In this document: positions 52,804 through 63,230 of the stretch, one piece after another
Numbering within the stretch: the stretch's first letter is position 1
Layout of the letters: every line of letters starts with the position of its first letter
DNA from: Gammaproteobacteria bacterium
Lineage (GTDB): Bacteria; Pseudomonadota; Gammaproteobacteria; Xanthomonadales; SZUA-36
Assembly: GCA_024275935.1 (NCBI GenBank)
Contig: JAJRYF010000037.1
Coordinates: 30,615 to 94,614, forward strand
Length of the DNA: 64,000 bases
Direction of reading: 5' to 3'
Made by a program: the position numbers and the translations under genes
The notes under the pieces: generated by a model
Told to the model about the DNA's origin: nothing
Seen by the model: only the letters and a program-made list of their open reading frames with translations
Database searches by the model: none

Positions 52804-53391
52804 TCACAGGCTACCATCCTCTAGCGATTCATCTTTTCCTGATGATTTCTCAGTAACATCATCATTTATATCAGAATTATCATTGTTTAATTCATCTTCC
52901 GGAGACAAATCCACATATTGGCTGAGTGATTCTGGAATAAACTTTGACGCCCATTCTGCCAACGGTAGAATACGCGGAATAAACTGTGAACTTTGCCACC
53001 ATGGGTCTTTGGGCAAAGGCGTGAAACCAGCAAACAATAGTAGTAAGACTACTAGAGCCAAGCCCCTAATTATTCCAAAAACCCCACCTAGCAAACGATC
53101 TGTGCCACTAAGACCGGTTTTCTCCACCATCTGCCCAATAACCCAACTAATCAGGCCACCTATTACCAGTGCGGCGAGAAAAAGTATCGCAAAGGCAATT
53201 GCCGTTCTGGCTGAAGGCAATTCTATCCCGCTTTCTAATAATGGGGTCACTTGGTCAACAAAAGTGAAGGCTACCCAAAAAGCTGCCGCCCAGATCGCCA
53301 AGCCCATAGCTTCGCTTAAAAACCCGCGGAACAAGCCAACCAACACCGAAAGCGCCAGAATCGCCAGAATTACCAGATCTGGCCAGTCCAT
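52804..53391 (-). CDS. cvpA: CvpA family membrane protein
   Basis: 195 residues with four transmembrane helices in the first 130 positions (DLVILAILALSVLVGLFRGF, AIAFAILFLAALVIGGLISW and others), then an acidic cytoplasmic tail rich in Asp, Ser and Asn. It is named for colicin V production and linked to envelope stress and purF regulation in E. coli. The start overlaps the SPOR gene stop by 1 nt. Confidence 0.93.
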   Translation of the reverse strand: MDWPDLVILAILALSVLVGLFRGFLSEAMGLAIWAAAFWVAFTFVDQVTPLLESGIELPSARTAIAFAILFLAALVIGGLISWVIGQMVEKTGLSGTDRLLGGVFGIIRGLALVVLLLLFAGFTPLPKDPWWQSSQFIPRILPLAEWASKFIPESLSQYVDLSPEDELNNDNSDINDDVTEKSSGKDESLEDGSL

Positions 53392-54365
53392 TAAGGCAGC
53401 TCCCTAAGAATGCCATTAAGCTTTAGTTTCTGCTTTATTTCTGCTCGTTGTTGCTCGGCTTTGGAACGATCGAGGAAAGGCCCCACCATAACCTTATGAA
53501 TACTGCCACTTAGTTCTTTAAACGCAGTATAGTTTTCCTGCTTGAGTTTCCTCACCAGATTATCGGCATTCTCGGCCTGACTAAAACTGCCTATTTGAAT
53601 CGACCAGCGCCCAATGCTCGCTGCAGGGTTTTCGGGAGTGTCCACATCCGCGCTCGCCGGGGCCAGTACCTTGGGGCTTACACCAGCTATTTGTTTACGA
53701 ATTGAATTAGCGGCCAAATCAGCTTCCGCTCGATTCTGATAAGCTGAAACTATGACTCTGTGCAGAGTTACTGAGTCTCTGACAAAGATTTCAGTACGCG
53801 CCTGATAACCGGTGCGGCGTAGCCTTGAAACCAACTTTTCCGCATTCTTTTGACCAGCAAAACTAGCTACCTGAATTTGCCAAATCCCAGCTGTGGTTGG
53901 CAGTAGCGGTGGCGGCTTTTTGAGCACTACCGGCTTATCAACCGGCTTATCAACCGGCTTATCAACTGGCTTATCAACTGGCTTATCGACTGGCTTATCG
54001 ACCTGTCCCTGAGCCGGATCCGGTCTTGTTTGTAGTGGAGCAATAGTAACTCCATCAACTGACTGTAAAGACTGGCTACTATCAGTCGAGGACTGACTTG
54101 AGCCTGCGGCAACTTCACTCAGCGGCTCAGGCTGACTAACAATTGCTTGCGTATCACCCACAGGTTCTGCCACTGTGGCAGCCTGATGCTGATTGCCAAC
54201 GGCCAAGCGCCGGGTTCGAAATTTTACTTCTGGTGACTGCGGTACCTCAATGCTTGAACGGGTTTGAGATTGTTGCTCACCATCTAACAAGATTGGTAAA
54301 AAAATTATTGCCAATGCAATTAATATTACCGCTCCGGTTAGTCGTTGTTTAAGTGCTTTATCCAT
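53391..54365 (-). CDS. SPOR domain protein (DedD-like) with two SPOR domains and DKPV repeats
   Basis: 324 residues: an N-terminal membrane anchor (about 9-25), a long low-complexity linker with six consecutive DKPV units, then two SPOR domains in tandem (first about 165-235 starting GIWQIQVASFAGQKNAEKLV; second about 250-322 starting RWSIQIGSFSQAENADNLV). SPOR domains bind denuded peptidoglycan at the division septum. DedD of E. coli has a single SPOR domain and sits in the same folC-dedD-cvpA-purF order, so the doubling is notable. Confidence 0.9.
   Translation of the reverse strand: MDKALKQRLTGAVILIALAIIFLPILLDGEQQSQTRSSIEVPQSPEVKFRTRRLAVGNQHQAATVAEPVGDTQAIVSQPEPLSEVAAGSSQSSTDSSQSLQSVDGVTIAPLQTRPDPAQGQVDKPVDKPVDKPVDKPVDKPVDKPVVLKKPPPLLPTTAGIWQIQVASFAGQKNAEKLVSRLRRTGYQARTEIFVRDSVTLHRVIVSAYQNRAEADLAANSIRKQIAGVSPKVLAPASADVDTPENPAASIGRWSIQIGSFSQAENADNLVRKLKQENYTAFKELSGSIHKVMVGPFLDRSKAEQQRAEIKQKLKLNGILRELP
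53929..54000. repeat. Six 12-bp tandem repeats inside the SPOR gene
   Basis: Six in-register copies of a 12-bp unit (ACYGGCTTATCR on the plus strand) encode DKPV repeated six times. Copies differ only at the C/T position and the last base. Copy number is likely to vary by slippage, changing the linker length in steps of four residues. Confidence 0.9.
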
Positions 54366-54401
54366 TAAGAGCCTCTGCTGAATGCCTATACTTAACCAAG
54401 T

Positions 54402-55697
54402 TTACTGGTTTTGGACGGTAATTACCCGCGCAACTGCAAGAAATGAACCAAATACAATAATTCTATCCTCTAATCTGGCAAGTTCTACGGCTGCTCTTAA
54501 CGCTATCTTTATATCGCTATACACTCGTACCGGTTTACTAATAGAGCCTCTAGAACTTACCAGCAAAGCCTCTCCAGTTTGTCCGCGGACTCCGGAAATA
54601 TCAGCCAAATACCAGCCATTAACAGATTTATCAATGCACGCCAACACTTGCTCATGGTCCTTATCGGCTAACATCGCACAAACTGCCCAGGTTTTGCCTG
54701 CGGTAGGGTTACTTTCAAGCCATTGAGATAAAATTTCGGCAGCGGCCGGATTATGGGCTACATCTACATAGATATCCGGGTAGCTGGAGATCTTCTCCAA
54801 CCGGCCACGCAGTGGTAAGGCTTTGAAAAGTCTCTCCAGACGGACTCTATCAAGTTTTTGCATCAGCTCCGTAGCCGGCATAGCCCCGCTTAAAGCACAC
54901 CAGGCTACTGTCAGATTATCGTTTTGAATCGGCGCTAACAGGGGTGAGGCTGGCAAATTAATTGTATGCTTACCGCAATCAATTCTAATCCCGTCATTAT
55001 CCGTTTGCCAATCAAATTCGCCACCAAGAAAATAAGCAGGCTGTGCGCTTTGCTGCACTGCTTGCAGCAGGCTTACTGGAGGCTCCCGATCACCAATAAC
55101 CAGAGCTTGCGGCAACTGCTCTGCGGCCCGAAATATCCCAGCCTTCTCAAGTGCAATACTAGTGCGACTATTACCCAACCATTGCTGGTGATCCAGGGCA
55201 ATAGAGGTAATCACAGCAACATCTGCATCGAGAATATTTACTGCATCCAGGCGCCCCCCCAAGCCGACCTCAAACACTGCCAAATCCAGGTCAGCAACTG
55301 CCATAAGCAAAATAGCTGCCAGAGTAGCAAATTCAAAATAGGATAAAGAAATCCCGCCTCTAGCAGTTTCAATCTGCAAAAATGCCTGGCATATAAGAAG
55401 GTCATCTACCGGCCTGCCGGCTACTTGTATACGCTCATTAAAAGCCAATAAATGTGGGGAAGTGTGGCTACCGCAACTGTAACCGCAAGCCATCGCCAAT
55501 GCGGTAATATGCGCCACCACGGAGCCTTTACCATTGGTACCGGCAATTGAAATAATTTTTTTAGCTGGCCGGGGGCGACCAAGAAGTGAATAAACTTCAG
55601 CTACTCTCCCCAACCCCAGGTCAATAGTTTTGGGGTGTAAATTTTCCAGATAGCTGAGCCATTGACTAAGGGACCAATGGTTCTTTTTGCTCACCAA
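54402..55697 (-). CDS. folC: Bifunctional folylpolyglutamate synthase / dihydrofolate synthase
   Basis: Adds glutamate to dihydropteroate and folates. 431 residues with the Mur-ligase P-loop ISIAGTNGKGSVVAHITAL, the GLGGRLDAVN motif and the C-terminal domain DVAHNPAAAEILSQWL. It lies between accD (9 bases) and the SPOR gene, as in Pseudomonas and E. coli. Confidence 0.96.
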   Translation of the reverse strand: MVSKKNHWSLSQWLSYLENLHPKTIDLGLGRVAEVYSLLGRPRPAKKIISIAGTNGKGSVVAHITALAMACGYSCGSHTSPHLLAFNERIQVAGRPVDDLLICQAFLQIETARGGISLSYFEFATLAAILLMAVADLDLAVFEVGLGGRLDAVNILDADVAVITSIALDHQQWLGNSRTSIALEKAGIFRAAEQLPQALVIGDREPPVSLLQAVQQSAQPAYFLGGEFDWQTDNDGIRIDCGKHTINLPASPLLAPIQNDNLTVAWCALSGAMPATELMQKLDRVRLERLFKALPLRGRLEKISSYPDIYVDVAHNPAAAEILSQWLESNPTAGKTWAVCAMLADKDHEQVLACIDKSVNGWYLADISGVRGQTGEALLVSSRGSISKPVRVYSDIKIALRAAVELARLEDRIIVFGSFLAVARVITVQNQ

Positions 55698-55706
55698 TAA
55701 AATCCT

Positions 55707-56579
55707 CTAAGCAGCTTTCGTGTTACCAGCCAACTTGGAAAGCAGCGCTGCGATTTGATCTCGCATTTCCCGGCGATCGATAATCATATCCACAGTGCCT
55801 TTTTCTAACAAAAACTCAGAACGCTGAAAACCCTCCGGCAATTTCTCGCGTACTGTTTGTTCAATTACCCGTTGTCCCGCAAAACCAATTAAAGCATATG
55901 GCTCGGCGACATTAATATCACCTAACATAGCAAAACTGGCAGTAACACCGCCGGTTGTTGGATGAGTTAGAACCGAAATAAAGGGTATTCCTTTGGCTGC
56001 CATTCTGCCAAGAACCGCGCTGGTTTTGGCCATTTGCATTAAAGACAAAAGACCTTCTTGCATGCGCGCACCGCCAGATGCGGAAAAACAAATCATTGGC
56101 ACTTTATGTTCTAGCGCGTACTCTCCTGCCCGTGCAAATTTCTCGCCAACAACCGAACCCATAGAGCCACCCATAAAAGAAAAATCAAACGCACAGCTAA
56201 CTATTGGGCTTTCTTTAAGCAGGCCGGTCATCACCATCAGAGCGTCAGTCTCGCCGGTTTTTTTCTGGGCAATATTAATTCGCTCACGGTATTTCTTGCT
56301 ATCTTTAAATTTCAGCGGATCTACTGACGATAAATTGGCAAATAATTCAACCTGGTTGCTTTCATCAAGAAACAACTGCAATCTACGCCGGGCCCGAATT
56401 GGCATATGATGGTTGCACTTAGGGCAGACATTAAGATTACGCTCCAGCTCAGGCCGGTACAAAACCGCCTGACACTCGCTACATTTACCCCAAAGCCCTT
56501 CTGGAACATTGCGGCGGCGATCTTTATTTTTCCCTTCGGTGCGTATCCGTGCGGGCATTAATTTTTTAAACCAGCTCAT
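55707..56579 (-). CDS. accD: Acetyl-CoA carboxylase carboxyltransferase subunit beta
   Basis: Carboxyltransferase half of acetyl-CoA carboxylase, the first step of fatty-acid synthesis. 290 residues with an N-terminal zinc ribbon (CSEC and CPKC pairs) and the crotonase-like core with SGGARMQEG and [12 protein letters not shown]. The order trpA-accD-folC is typical of Pseudomonas-like genomes. Confidence 0.97.
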   Translation of the reverse strand: MSWFKKLMPARIRTEGKNKDRRRNVPEGLWGKCSECQAVLYRPELERNLNVCPKCNHHMPIRARRRLQLFLDESNQVELFANLSSVDPLKFKDSKKYRERINIAQKKTGETDALMVMTGLLKESPIVSCAFDFSFMGGSMGSVVGEKFARAGEYALEHKVPMICFSASGGARMQEGLLSLMQMAKTSAVLGRMAAKGIPFISVLTHPTTGGVTASFAMLGDINVAEPYALIGFAGQRVIEQTVREKLPEGFQRSEFLLEKGTVDMIIDRREMRDQIAALLSKLAGNTKAA

Positions 56580-56606
56580 TGTCCTACCTTATTCGGATTG
56601 ACTGAA

Positions 56607-57437
56607 TCAATCATTGTCTATCGCCTGACGAATTGGTGCAAGGAAACTTTGAATTATTTGTTTGGCCTCATTTATCGATTCACTCTCGGCAAGGCGGGTT
56701 ACCAAAGCACTACCAATGACTACAGCATCAGCCTGCTGCGCCCAATTTACCGCACTCTGCTCGTCTTTGATTCCAAAACCTGCCGCAACTGGCAAGCCTG
56801 ATAACTCGCGCATATAGTCTATAGCCGCCTGCGAGTTGGCGTTATCTGCTGCGCTAGCACTTTGAGAACCTGTGGTTCCCTTAATAGCCACATAGTAAAT
56901 GAAACCGCTGGAATTAGCAGCAATTAGCTGCATTCTTTCCTTGGTAGTAGTTGGAGCTACCAGACGGATCATTGCCAAACCTGACTCGGATAAATGTTTC
57001 TCAAGCAGTTGTGACTCCTCCGGTGGCGAGTCTACCAGCAATACAGCGTCCAGCCCTGCGACCACAGATAGACGAGCAAATTGTTTAAAGCCCAAACGAA
57101 AAACAGGGTTCAGGTAGCCCATCAACACTACTGGGGTTTGTGTATCTTGCTGACGAAACTCTTTGACCATAGCAAGCACCTTAACCAGGCTGGTGCCACG
57201 ACCAATTGCGCGCTCACTGGCCGCCTGAATTACCGGACCATCAGCCATCGGGTCTGAGAACGGCACTCCCAACTCGATAATATCCGCGCCGGCAACAACC
57301 AGCGAGTGCATCAATTCAACCGTGCCCTCAACAAAAGGATCACCGGCGGTGATAAATGGTATCAAGGCCGCACGACCAGCTTGCTTACAGCGCGCAAAGC
57401 AGGCCTGTAACCGCTCTGGCTGCTCTATTTGATTCAT
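56607..57437 (-). CDS. trpA: Tryptophan synthase alpha chain
   Basis: Cleaves indole-glycerol phosphate to indole. 276 residues with the catalytic Glu in [15 protein letters not shown], the Asp in [10 protein letters not shown], and the phosphate site ([16 protein letters not shown]). It overlaps trpB by 4 nt. Confidence 0.97.
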   Translation of the reverse strand: MNQIEQPERLQACFARCKQAGRAALIPFITAGDPFVEGTVELMHSLVVAGADIIELGVPFSDPMADGPVIQAASERAIGRGTSLVKVLAMVKEFRQQDTQTPVVLMGYLNPVFRLGFKQFARLSVVAGLDAVLLVDSPPEESQLLEKHLSESGLAMIRLVAPTTTKERMQLIAANSSGFIYYVAIKGTTGSQSASAADNANSQAAIDYMRELSGLPVAAGFGIKDEQSAVNWAQQADAVVIGSALVTRLAESESINEAKQIIQSFLAPIRQAIDND

Positions 57438-58654
57438 AACTCTAGCCCCTCAAGAGCGGCTACTGTATGCACATCTTTATCGCCACGTCCGGACAAATTA
57501 ACCAACACCAACTGATCCGGGCTCATCTGCGCCGCCAATTTGAGCGCATAAGCTACTGCATGGCTACTTTCCAGAGCCGGCAAAATGCCTTCACAACGAG
57601 TCAATAAATGGAACGCTGCTAAGGCTTCATCATCATCGATTGCCACATACTCGGCTCTACCGCTATCTTTTAACCAGGCGTGCTCAGGCCCAACCCCAGG
57701 ATAATCAAGACCGGCAGAAATAGAGTGTGTATGCACTATCTGCCCATCATCGTCATCCATTAAATAGGTTTTACTGCCATGTAGAACCCCTACTCGGCCG
57801 GCGCACAAGGGAGCCGCATGCGCGCCGCTATCCAGCCCCTTGCCAGCAGCCTCTACCCCAAACATTGGCACCTCGGTAGAGTCTATAAATGGATGAAACA
57901 AACCCATAGCGTTAGAGCCACCACCAACACAGGCAACCAGCGCATCGGGCAAGCGCCCGAACTGTTGTTGCATTTGAATTTTAGCTTCTCTGCCAATTAC
58001 CGAGTTAAAGTCACGCACCAGTTGCGGATACGGATGCGGCCCGGCAACTGTACCGATAATATAAAAAGTTTCATCAACATTACTAACCCAGTCACGCATA
58101 GCCTCATTGAGGGCATCTTTGAGGGTGCGCGAACCAGAGTTAACCGCCCGCACCTCGGTTCCCAACAAGCGCATTCGATAGACATTTATAGCCTGGCGCT
58201 GGATATCAACCTCACCCATATACACCACACACTTCATGCCCATGCGGGCTGCAACTGTGGCACTAGCAACGCCATGCTGACCAGCACCAGTTTCGGCAAT
58301 TATGCGATTTTTACCTAAATATCTGGCCAGTAATGCCTGACCAACGGTGTTATTAATTTTATGCGCACCGGTATGGTTGAGGTCTTCCCGCTTGAGCAAT
58401 ATCTGCGCGCCACCATTCTCGGCACTCAGCCGTTTGGCGTGGTATAGCGGCGATGGTCGGCCAACGAATTGCGCCAAATCATGATCAAATTCGGCAATAA
58501 ACTTAGGGTCCTTGCGCAACTTTTGCCAGGCAACATTCAGCTCATCCAGCGCAGCCATCAAGGTTTCGGAAACATACTTGCCACCAAACTCACCAAAATG
58601 CCCCTGTAAGTCGGGACGCTGATCAGTATTAAACACTGGCTGCTCTAACTTCAT
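57434..58654 (-). CDS. trpB: Tryptophan synthase beta chain
   Basis: Joins indole and serine to tryptophan. 406 residues; PLP is bound by K99 in [14 protein letters not shown], and the phosphate loop GGGSNAMG is present. Its start lies 26 nt inside trpF, an unusually deep overlap, with a GAGG site within trpF. It is part of the truA-trpF-trpB-trpA unit. Confidence 0.98.
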   Translation of the reverse strand: MKLEQPVFNTDQRPDLQGHFGEFGGKYVSETLMAALDELNVAWQKLRKDPKFIAEFDHDLAQFVGRPSPLYHAKRLSAENGGAQILLKREDLNHTGAHKINNTVGQALLARYLGKNRIIAETGAGQHGVASATVAARMGMKCVVYMGEVDIQRQAINVYRMRLLGTEVRAVNSGSRTLKDALNEAMRDWVSNVDETFYIIGTVAGPHPYPQLVRDFNSVIGREAKIQMQQQFGRLPDALVACVGGGSNAMGLFHPFIDSTEVPMFGVEAAGKGLDSGAHAAPLCAGRVGVLHGSKTYLMDDDDGQIVHTHSISAGLDYPGVGPEHAWLKDSGRAEYVAIDDDEALAAFHLLTRCEGILPALESSHAVAYALKLAAQMSPDQLVLVNLSGRGDKDVHTVAALEGLEL

Positions 58655-59252
58655 TGCAAAACCTCAAAATTAAATCCTTATCTTTGTATCCGGGATGGCT
58701 TTCAACCCCACTAGATACATCTACAGCCCACGGGCTTAACTGCCTAATGGCTGTGGCTACATTATCACTATTTAAACCACCTGCAAGCATCAATTTTTGC
58801 CTGATAGACGGAATTTTATTCCAGTCGAAGACCTCGCCGCTACCACCCTGCTGCCCACTTCGGTGAGCATCAAACAACAACGCACATGCATCAGGCCAAG
58901 CTTGAGTAAAGCCAGTCGGTTCAGTTTCGGAGTCACCCATAGCAATACTTTTAATCCATGGCAATCCAAACTGAGCAGCAAAATCATTTTTTTCTGATCC
59001 ATGAAATTGCAATGCAGTCAGCGGTAATTGGCGGCAACTCTCACTCACAGTATTGGCCTCGGCATCCATAAACAGCCCTACCAGGTGAACCCCATCAGGA
59101 ACTTCAGCCGCTAAAACCAGAGCTTTACTGATGCATACATAGCGTGGACTGGCGGGCACTAACACCAGGCCAATTGCGTCAACACCAGCGGCTACTGCAG
59201 CCTGAACATCTTGCTTCCTGGTCAACCCACAAATTTTAATTTTAGTCTTCAC
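58629..59252 (-). CDS. trpF: Phosphoribosylanthranilate isomerase
   Basis: Third step of tryptophan synthesis. 207-residue (beta/alpha)8 barrel with the catalytic Cys in [10 protein letters not shown], the Asp in [14 protein letters not shown], and the phosphate-binding LAGGLNSDN and [14 protein letters not shown] motifs. It overlaps truA by 4 nt and trpB by 26 nt. Confidence 0.97.
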   Translation of the reverse strand: MKTKIKICGLTRKQDVQAAVAAGVDAIGLVLVPASPRYVCISKALVLAAEVPDGVHLVGLFMDAEANTVSESCRQLPLTALQFHGSEKNDFAAQFGLPWIKSIAMGDSETEPTGFTQAWPDACALLFDAHRSGQQGGSGEVFDWNKIPSIRQKLMLAGGLNSDNVATAIRQLSPWAVDVSSGVESHPGYKDKDLILRFCNEVRAASV

Positions 59253-60082
59253 TTCTGCGGGGCTTCCGGTTTATCTGGAAAAGCGACTAAAGGTAACTCC
59301 GGGAGTTGATATATTTTTGGATATTTTGGGCCGATAAAACATAAACCTTCAGGGGCTGCCGTAGTTCCCGCCAGTTCACGCCGCCGTTTTGCCAGTAACT
59401 CTGCCACCCAATCACTTGGCTGCTGGCCGCGCCCTACGACAATCAGGGTGCCAGCAATATTTCGTACCATATGATACAAAAAAGCATTTGCAGTAATATC
59501 AATATCAATGCGCTCAGCTTCACGACTTACAATGATACTTTTAATCTCACGCACTGGGTGGTGGGCCTGACACCCGGCGGCTCGGAAGCTACTAAAATCA
59601 TGCTCACCAAGCAGGTGCTGGGCGGCGACCTGCATGCTTTCAGTATCCAGCGGATAACGCACCCAAGTCAGTCGATGTCGATTGATAGCAGGCTTGGTCC
59701 AGCGATTCAAAATAGAGTAGCGGTAACTTCTGGAAGTTGCACTAAAGCGAGCACTAAATTCCTCAACTACCGGCCTGATCCAAAGTGCTGACACAGCGGC
59801 GGGTAAATTAGAATTGCAGCCCAATATCCATTCGCGGTTGCTACGCTTAACCGCAGTATCGAAATGCACTACTTGCTGCAAGGCGTGCACACCAGCATCG
59901 GTGCGCCCGCAGCAAGTCAGCTTGATCTCGCTTGCCGCCACCTTAGATAGCGCCGCTTCCACTGCAGCTTGTACCGACGGGGCATTGCTCTGTGTCTGCC
60001 AACCACAAAACTCCTGACCATCGTATTCAAATGCCATAGCGTAGCGCCCGACATTCGCTGGCTTTGGCTCAGACAAGCTCAT
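59249..60082 (-). CDS. truA: tRNA pseudouridine(38-40) synthase
   Basis: Isomerises U38-U40 in the anticodon arm of tRNAs. 277 residues with the catalytic Asp in CCGRTDAGVHALQQV and further conserved motifs (FHYMVRNIAG-like FLYHMVRNIAGTL). Its start overlaps the fimV stop by 14 nt; the fimV-truA-trpF order is conserved in Pseudomonas. Confidence 0.97.
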   Translation of the reverse strand: MSLSEPKPANVGRYAMAFEYDGQEFCGWQTQSNAPSVQAAVEAALSKVAASEIKLTCCGRTDAGVHALQQVVHFDTAVKRSNREWILGCNSNLPAAVSALWIRPVVEEFSARFSATSRSYRYSILNRWTKPAINRHRLTWVRYPLDTESMQVAAQHLLGEHDFSSFRAAGCQAHHPVREIKSIIVSREAERIDIDITANAFLYHMVRNIAGTLIVVGRGQQPSDWVAELLAKRRRELAGTTAAPEGLCFIGPKYPKIYQLPELPLVAFPDKPEAPQK

Positions 60083-62114
60083 CTAACATATTACGAGCTT
60101 CGAGCTGCTGCGCTTCGCTGCCCTGCACCAGCACACCTTCGAGAATCTCTCTAGCGGCCTGACTATCCTCCATCGCCAGATAAGCGCGAGCCAAATCCAG
60201 CTTGACTTCCACCTGGTCGTCAATACCAGCACTCCGCTCTGAATCTGAGTCATCATCACTCTCAAGGGAATCCATGATTTCTTCCTCTGCGGTACCACCG
60301 CCAGACTCCTCTGGTTGCTCGGCAGCAACACTAATATGGTCCATGGCATCGCTTGCAGTCGCAGGCTTGTCAGCTCTAGTCTTATCCAGGAACTCGCGTA
60401 GCTCAACATCATCCTCATCTAGCTCTTTTACTTTAGTGCCATCAACAACTAAACCCTCAACACTTGCCTTGCCATTTGACTTCTCTATCTCTTCAACGGC
60501 TAGTAAAGAATCTCTATTAAGGGCATCATCCTCTTCCAGCACCTTCAGGATTTCTTCTGCATCATGCGCCAAGCTTTCCGGGTTTGATTGCGCTGATACA
60601 GCTTCTACATTGGTCTGTTGCTCCTGCTTTAGCATTACCGCATCGAGGAAATTATCAGCAGCTTGAGCCTCTGCCTGCCCACCTTGGCGCAAGTAATAAA
60701 TAACATAAGCTATCAACAGCAGCAAAAACGCTATAGCCAGCCACCAATAACGCTCTAAAAGTGATTTATCTGGGGTCCCAAAGGATGTCTTATTGGCTTC
60801 AGTATTATCTGTACTCTGCTCATCTAGCAATGCATCAATATCTGCACGGGCATCAGCTGCTGCGGCTCTGTCGGCCATCTGCTGTTGCATATTCGCCAAT
60901 TCGCCATCATTCAGGTTCATACCTGAACGCAAGGCTTCAATTTGAGCCTGTAAATCTTGCACCTGATCATCTAATTGCTCATTTTCTGCACGCGAAATAA
61001 GCAGCTCCTCCTCAGCCAACGCCATTCTATCTTCAAGGCTTTGTAGCTCCCCCGTTACTGGCTTGTTAGCGGATGCCATTCCGGCTTGACCAAGTTGCCG
61101 CTCGAGTAATTCTGATTCTTCTGCTGCCGGCGGAACTAATTCTAAACGCCCTCCAGAAGTTTCTGTAGATGTCTGGTTATCGCTGCTTGCGTCAGTGCTA
61201 CTCAAACTTGCAGCTGCAATTTCTTCTTGCCCGGCAGCCTGTTCAGAAATTATTGGCGGGGCCGTTGTGACTGTGGTTTGCTCGCGCCAGGCAGAAAGTT
61301 GCTGGTTAACAATTCGATTTGCCTCTGCTGTCGAAATGTCAGCAACATCTGCCGCTGATGGTAGGCGCAATATATGACCTTTCTTCATCCGGTTAATATC
61401 ACCGTTAATAAAAGCACTTGGATTTAGCCTAACTATCGAAACCATACTTTGATTGAGTGAATATTGCTTATCTTTGCGCCAGTTATTAGCAATCGTCCAG
61501 AGTGTATCACCCGTGGAAACCGGGCCATATTCGCCCGCAGATGTTTGTATAGTTTGTACCCGTTTAACCGTTGGAACCGCTACCTGTGGTGCTTGTGTGC
61601 GGGTCGCTTCAACCAGTTCTGGTGTGCGCACTGGGGCTCTAATTTTGGCCGGGGCAACTGCAGCCGGCACGGCAACCTTAGCTGACGACTTTGTTGGTGG
61701 CGCTATCGGTACCGTGGGCGGGTCGAGAAACAGTGTGTACTCTCGCAGCATATGTCCTCGCTGCCAGGAGACATCTACCGCAAACTGTAGAATCGGATCT
61801 TTAACAGGGTCATTAGAAGTAACTTCTATAACCGCTTTACCACGCCAAATTTTAGGGGTGAAATACAAAGGTATGTTCATGCGTCGCTGATCGATACCCA
61901 TGATTTGAAAATCTTCCGCGCTTGCCAGCCTTGCTGTAACCGCACCTACCTGATCCGGCGGCACACCGATTAAACTGATTCGGGCTTTTAATGGCTGATT
62001 CAGATACGAATCAAGGTCGATACCGCCTAGTCCAGCAGCCCTACCGTTATGGCTTATAAGCAGTGCAAACAAGCATATACCTAAGCTTAGTTTAATTTTA
62101 ATGTGACTTAACAT
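60069..62114 (-). CDS. fimV: FimV-family LysM-domain protein
   Basis: Polar hub protein involved in type IV pili, twitching and polarity. 681 residues: a signal peptide (about 1-27), the conserved N-terminal domain (GGIDLDSYLNQPLKARI), a Pro/Thr-rich stretch, a LysM domain (VSTGDTLWTIANNWR to HILRLPS), a coiled coil around residues 350-410, one transmembrane helix (YWWLAIAFLLLLIAYVIYYL), an acidic cytoplasmic region and the C-terminal FimV domain (LDLARAYLAMEDSQAAREIL). It is shorter than the roughly 920-residue P. aeruginosa protein. Confidence 0.95.
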   Translation of the reverse strand: MLSHIKIKLSLGICLFALLISHNGRAAGLGGIDLDSYLNQPLKARISLIGVPPDQVGAVTARLASAEDFQIMGIDQRRMNIPLYFTPKIWRGKAVIEVTSNDPVKDPILQFAVDVSWQRGHMLREYTLFLDPPTVPIAPPTKSSAKVAVPAAVAPAKIRAPVRTPELVEATRTQAPQVAVPTVKRVQTIQTSAGEYGPVSTGDTLWTIANNWRKDKQYSLNQSMVSIVRLNPSAFINGDINRMKKGHILRLPSAADVADISTAEANRIVNQQLSAWREQTTVTTAPPIISEQAAGQEEIAAASLSSTDASSDNQTSTETSGGRLELVPPAAEESELLERQLGQAGMASANKPVTGELQSLEDRMALAEEELLISRAENEQLDDQVQDLQAQIEALRSGMNLNDGELANMQQQMADRAAAADARADIDALLDEQSTDNTEANKTSFGTPDKSLLERYWWLAIAFLLLLIAYVIYYLRQGGQAEAQAADNFLDAVMLKQEQQTNVEAVSAQSNPESLAHDAEEILKVLEEDDALNRDSLLAVEEIEKSNGKASVEGLVVDGTKVKELDEDDVELREFLDKTRADKPATASDAMDHISVAAEQPEESGGGTAEEEIMDSLESDDDSDSERSAGIDDQVEVKLDLARAYLAMEDSQAAREILEGVLVQGSEAQQLEARNMLDELV

Positions 62115-62196
62115 GCCGCTCCCTCTCTAAAATTTATTCTACAAGCCTATTTATATAGCCCCGATACAAACTCTATCTGGGGGTTGGGGTACAAGT

Positions 62197-63225
62197 TTAC
62201 TCCTGACAATGCAGTTCATCCAGTTTTTGCATGATTTGGATGGCATTCAAAGCCGCTCCCTTGCGCACATTGTCGGCAACAACCCACATATTTAAACCTC
62301 TGGGATGGCTGTGATCCCGCCGCAAACGACCCACAAAAACGGAGTCTGCACCGGCCGCGTGTACGGCAGGTGTTGGGTGCTGACCACCATCGAGGTTAGG
62401 CAAATACTCTACTCCATCAGCCCGTCTTAGTAGTTTTTCTACAGTATTAAGCTCGAAAGGTTTTCTGGTTTCCAGGTGGATTGCCTCAGCGTGCCCAAAA
62501 AATACTGGCACTCGTACAGCAGTGGCGTTCACAGAGATTGAGTCGCTAGCAAAAATTTTCTGAGTTTCCCGGTGCATTTTCATTTCCTCGCGGCTGTAGC
62601 CATTATCTTCGAGCACATCAATTTGCGGCAACACATTGAAAATCATTTGCTGATCAAACTGCGTGCTTTCAATTTCTTGAAAACTAAGCTTCTGCACTGC
62701 CTGGCGAGCAAGCTCTTCCTGAGCCTTGCGTCCAGCTCCGGAAACCGCCTGATAAGTAGCCACATTAACCCGCTCAATTTCGAAATGCTGATGAATGGGC
62801 GCAAGTGCCACTAACATCTGGATGGTAGAACAATTTGGGTTAGCTATTATTCCAGGGCGTTTGAATTCCTTCAGCAGATCGCCGTTTACCTCTGGAATTA
62901 TCAACGGCACATCTACCTGTAGCCGGAAAGCAGAGGTGTTGTCAATTACTGTACAACCTGCTGCTACCGCTTTGGGGGCATAAGTTTCTGAAATCGCACC
63001 ACCAGCGGAGAACAAGGCATAGTCAGTTTCGGAGAAGTCAAAATCATCCAGACACCTAACACTCACCTGCTGTCGTCCAAAGTCAACCTCGCTACCCTCA
63101 GACTTTCTTGATGCCAAAGCAACCACCTGCTGGCAGCGCAAACCGGAATCAGCCAGAATAGACAACAGGACTTCGCCTACTGCACCAGTAGCACCAACTA
63201 CTGCGACCTTTATATTCTTATTCAT
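62197..63225 (-). CDS. asd: Aspartate-semialdehyde dehydrogenase
   Basis: Reduces aspartyl phosphate in the lysine/threonine/methionine pathway. 342 residues with VGATGAVGEVLL near the N-terminus, the active-site C132 in NPNCSTIQM, and the catalytic His in the RDHSHPRGLNMW region. It lies 5 bases after aroC and 82 bases before fimV. Confidence 0.96.
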   Translation of the reverse strand: MNKNIKVAVVGATGAVGEVLLSILADSGLRCQQVVALASRKSEGSEVDFGRQQVSVRCLDDFDFSETDYALFSAGGAISETYAPKAVAAGCTVIDNTSAFRLQVDVPLIIPEVNGDLLKEFKRPGIIANPNCSTIQMLVALAPIHQHFEIERVNVATYQAVSGAGRKAQEELARQAVQKLSFQEIESTQFDQQMIFNVLPQIDVLEDNGYSREEMKMHRETQKIFASDSISVNATAVRVPVFFGHAEAIHLETRKPFELNTVEKLLRRADGVEYLPNLDGGQHPTPAVHAAGADSVFVGRLRRDHSHPRGLNMWVVADNVRKGAALNAIQIMQKLDELHCQE

Positions 63226-63230
63226 GTGAA

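Noticed and set aside
60202..60666. 154-residue plus-strand ORF opposite fimV
   Set aside because: Ser-rich shadow of the acidic FimV region; no start signal, and fimV is well supported.
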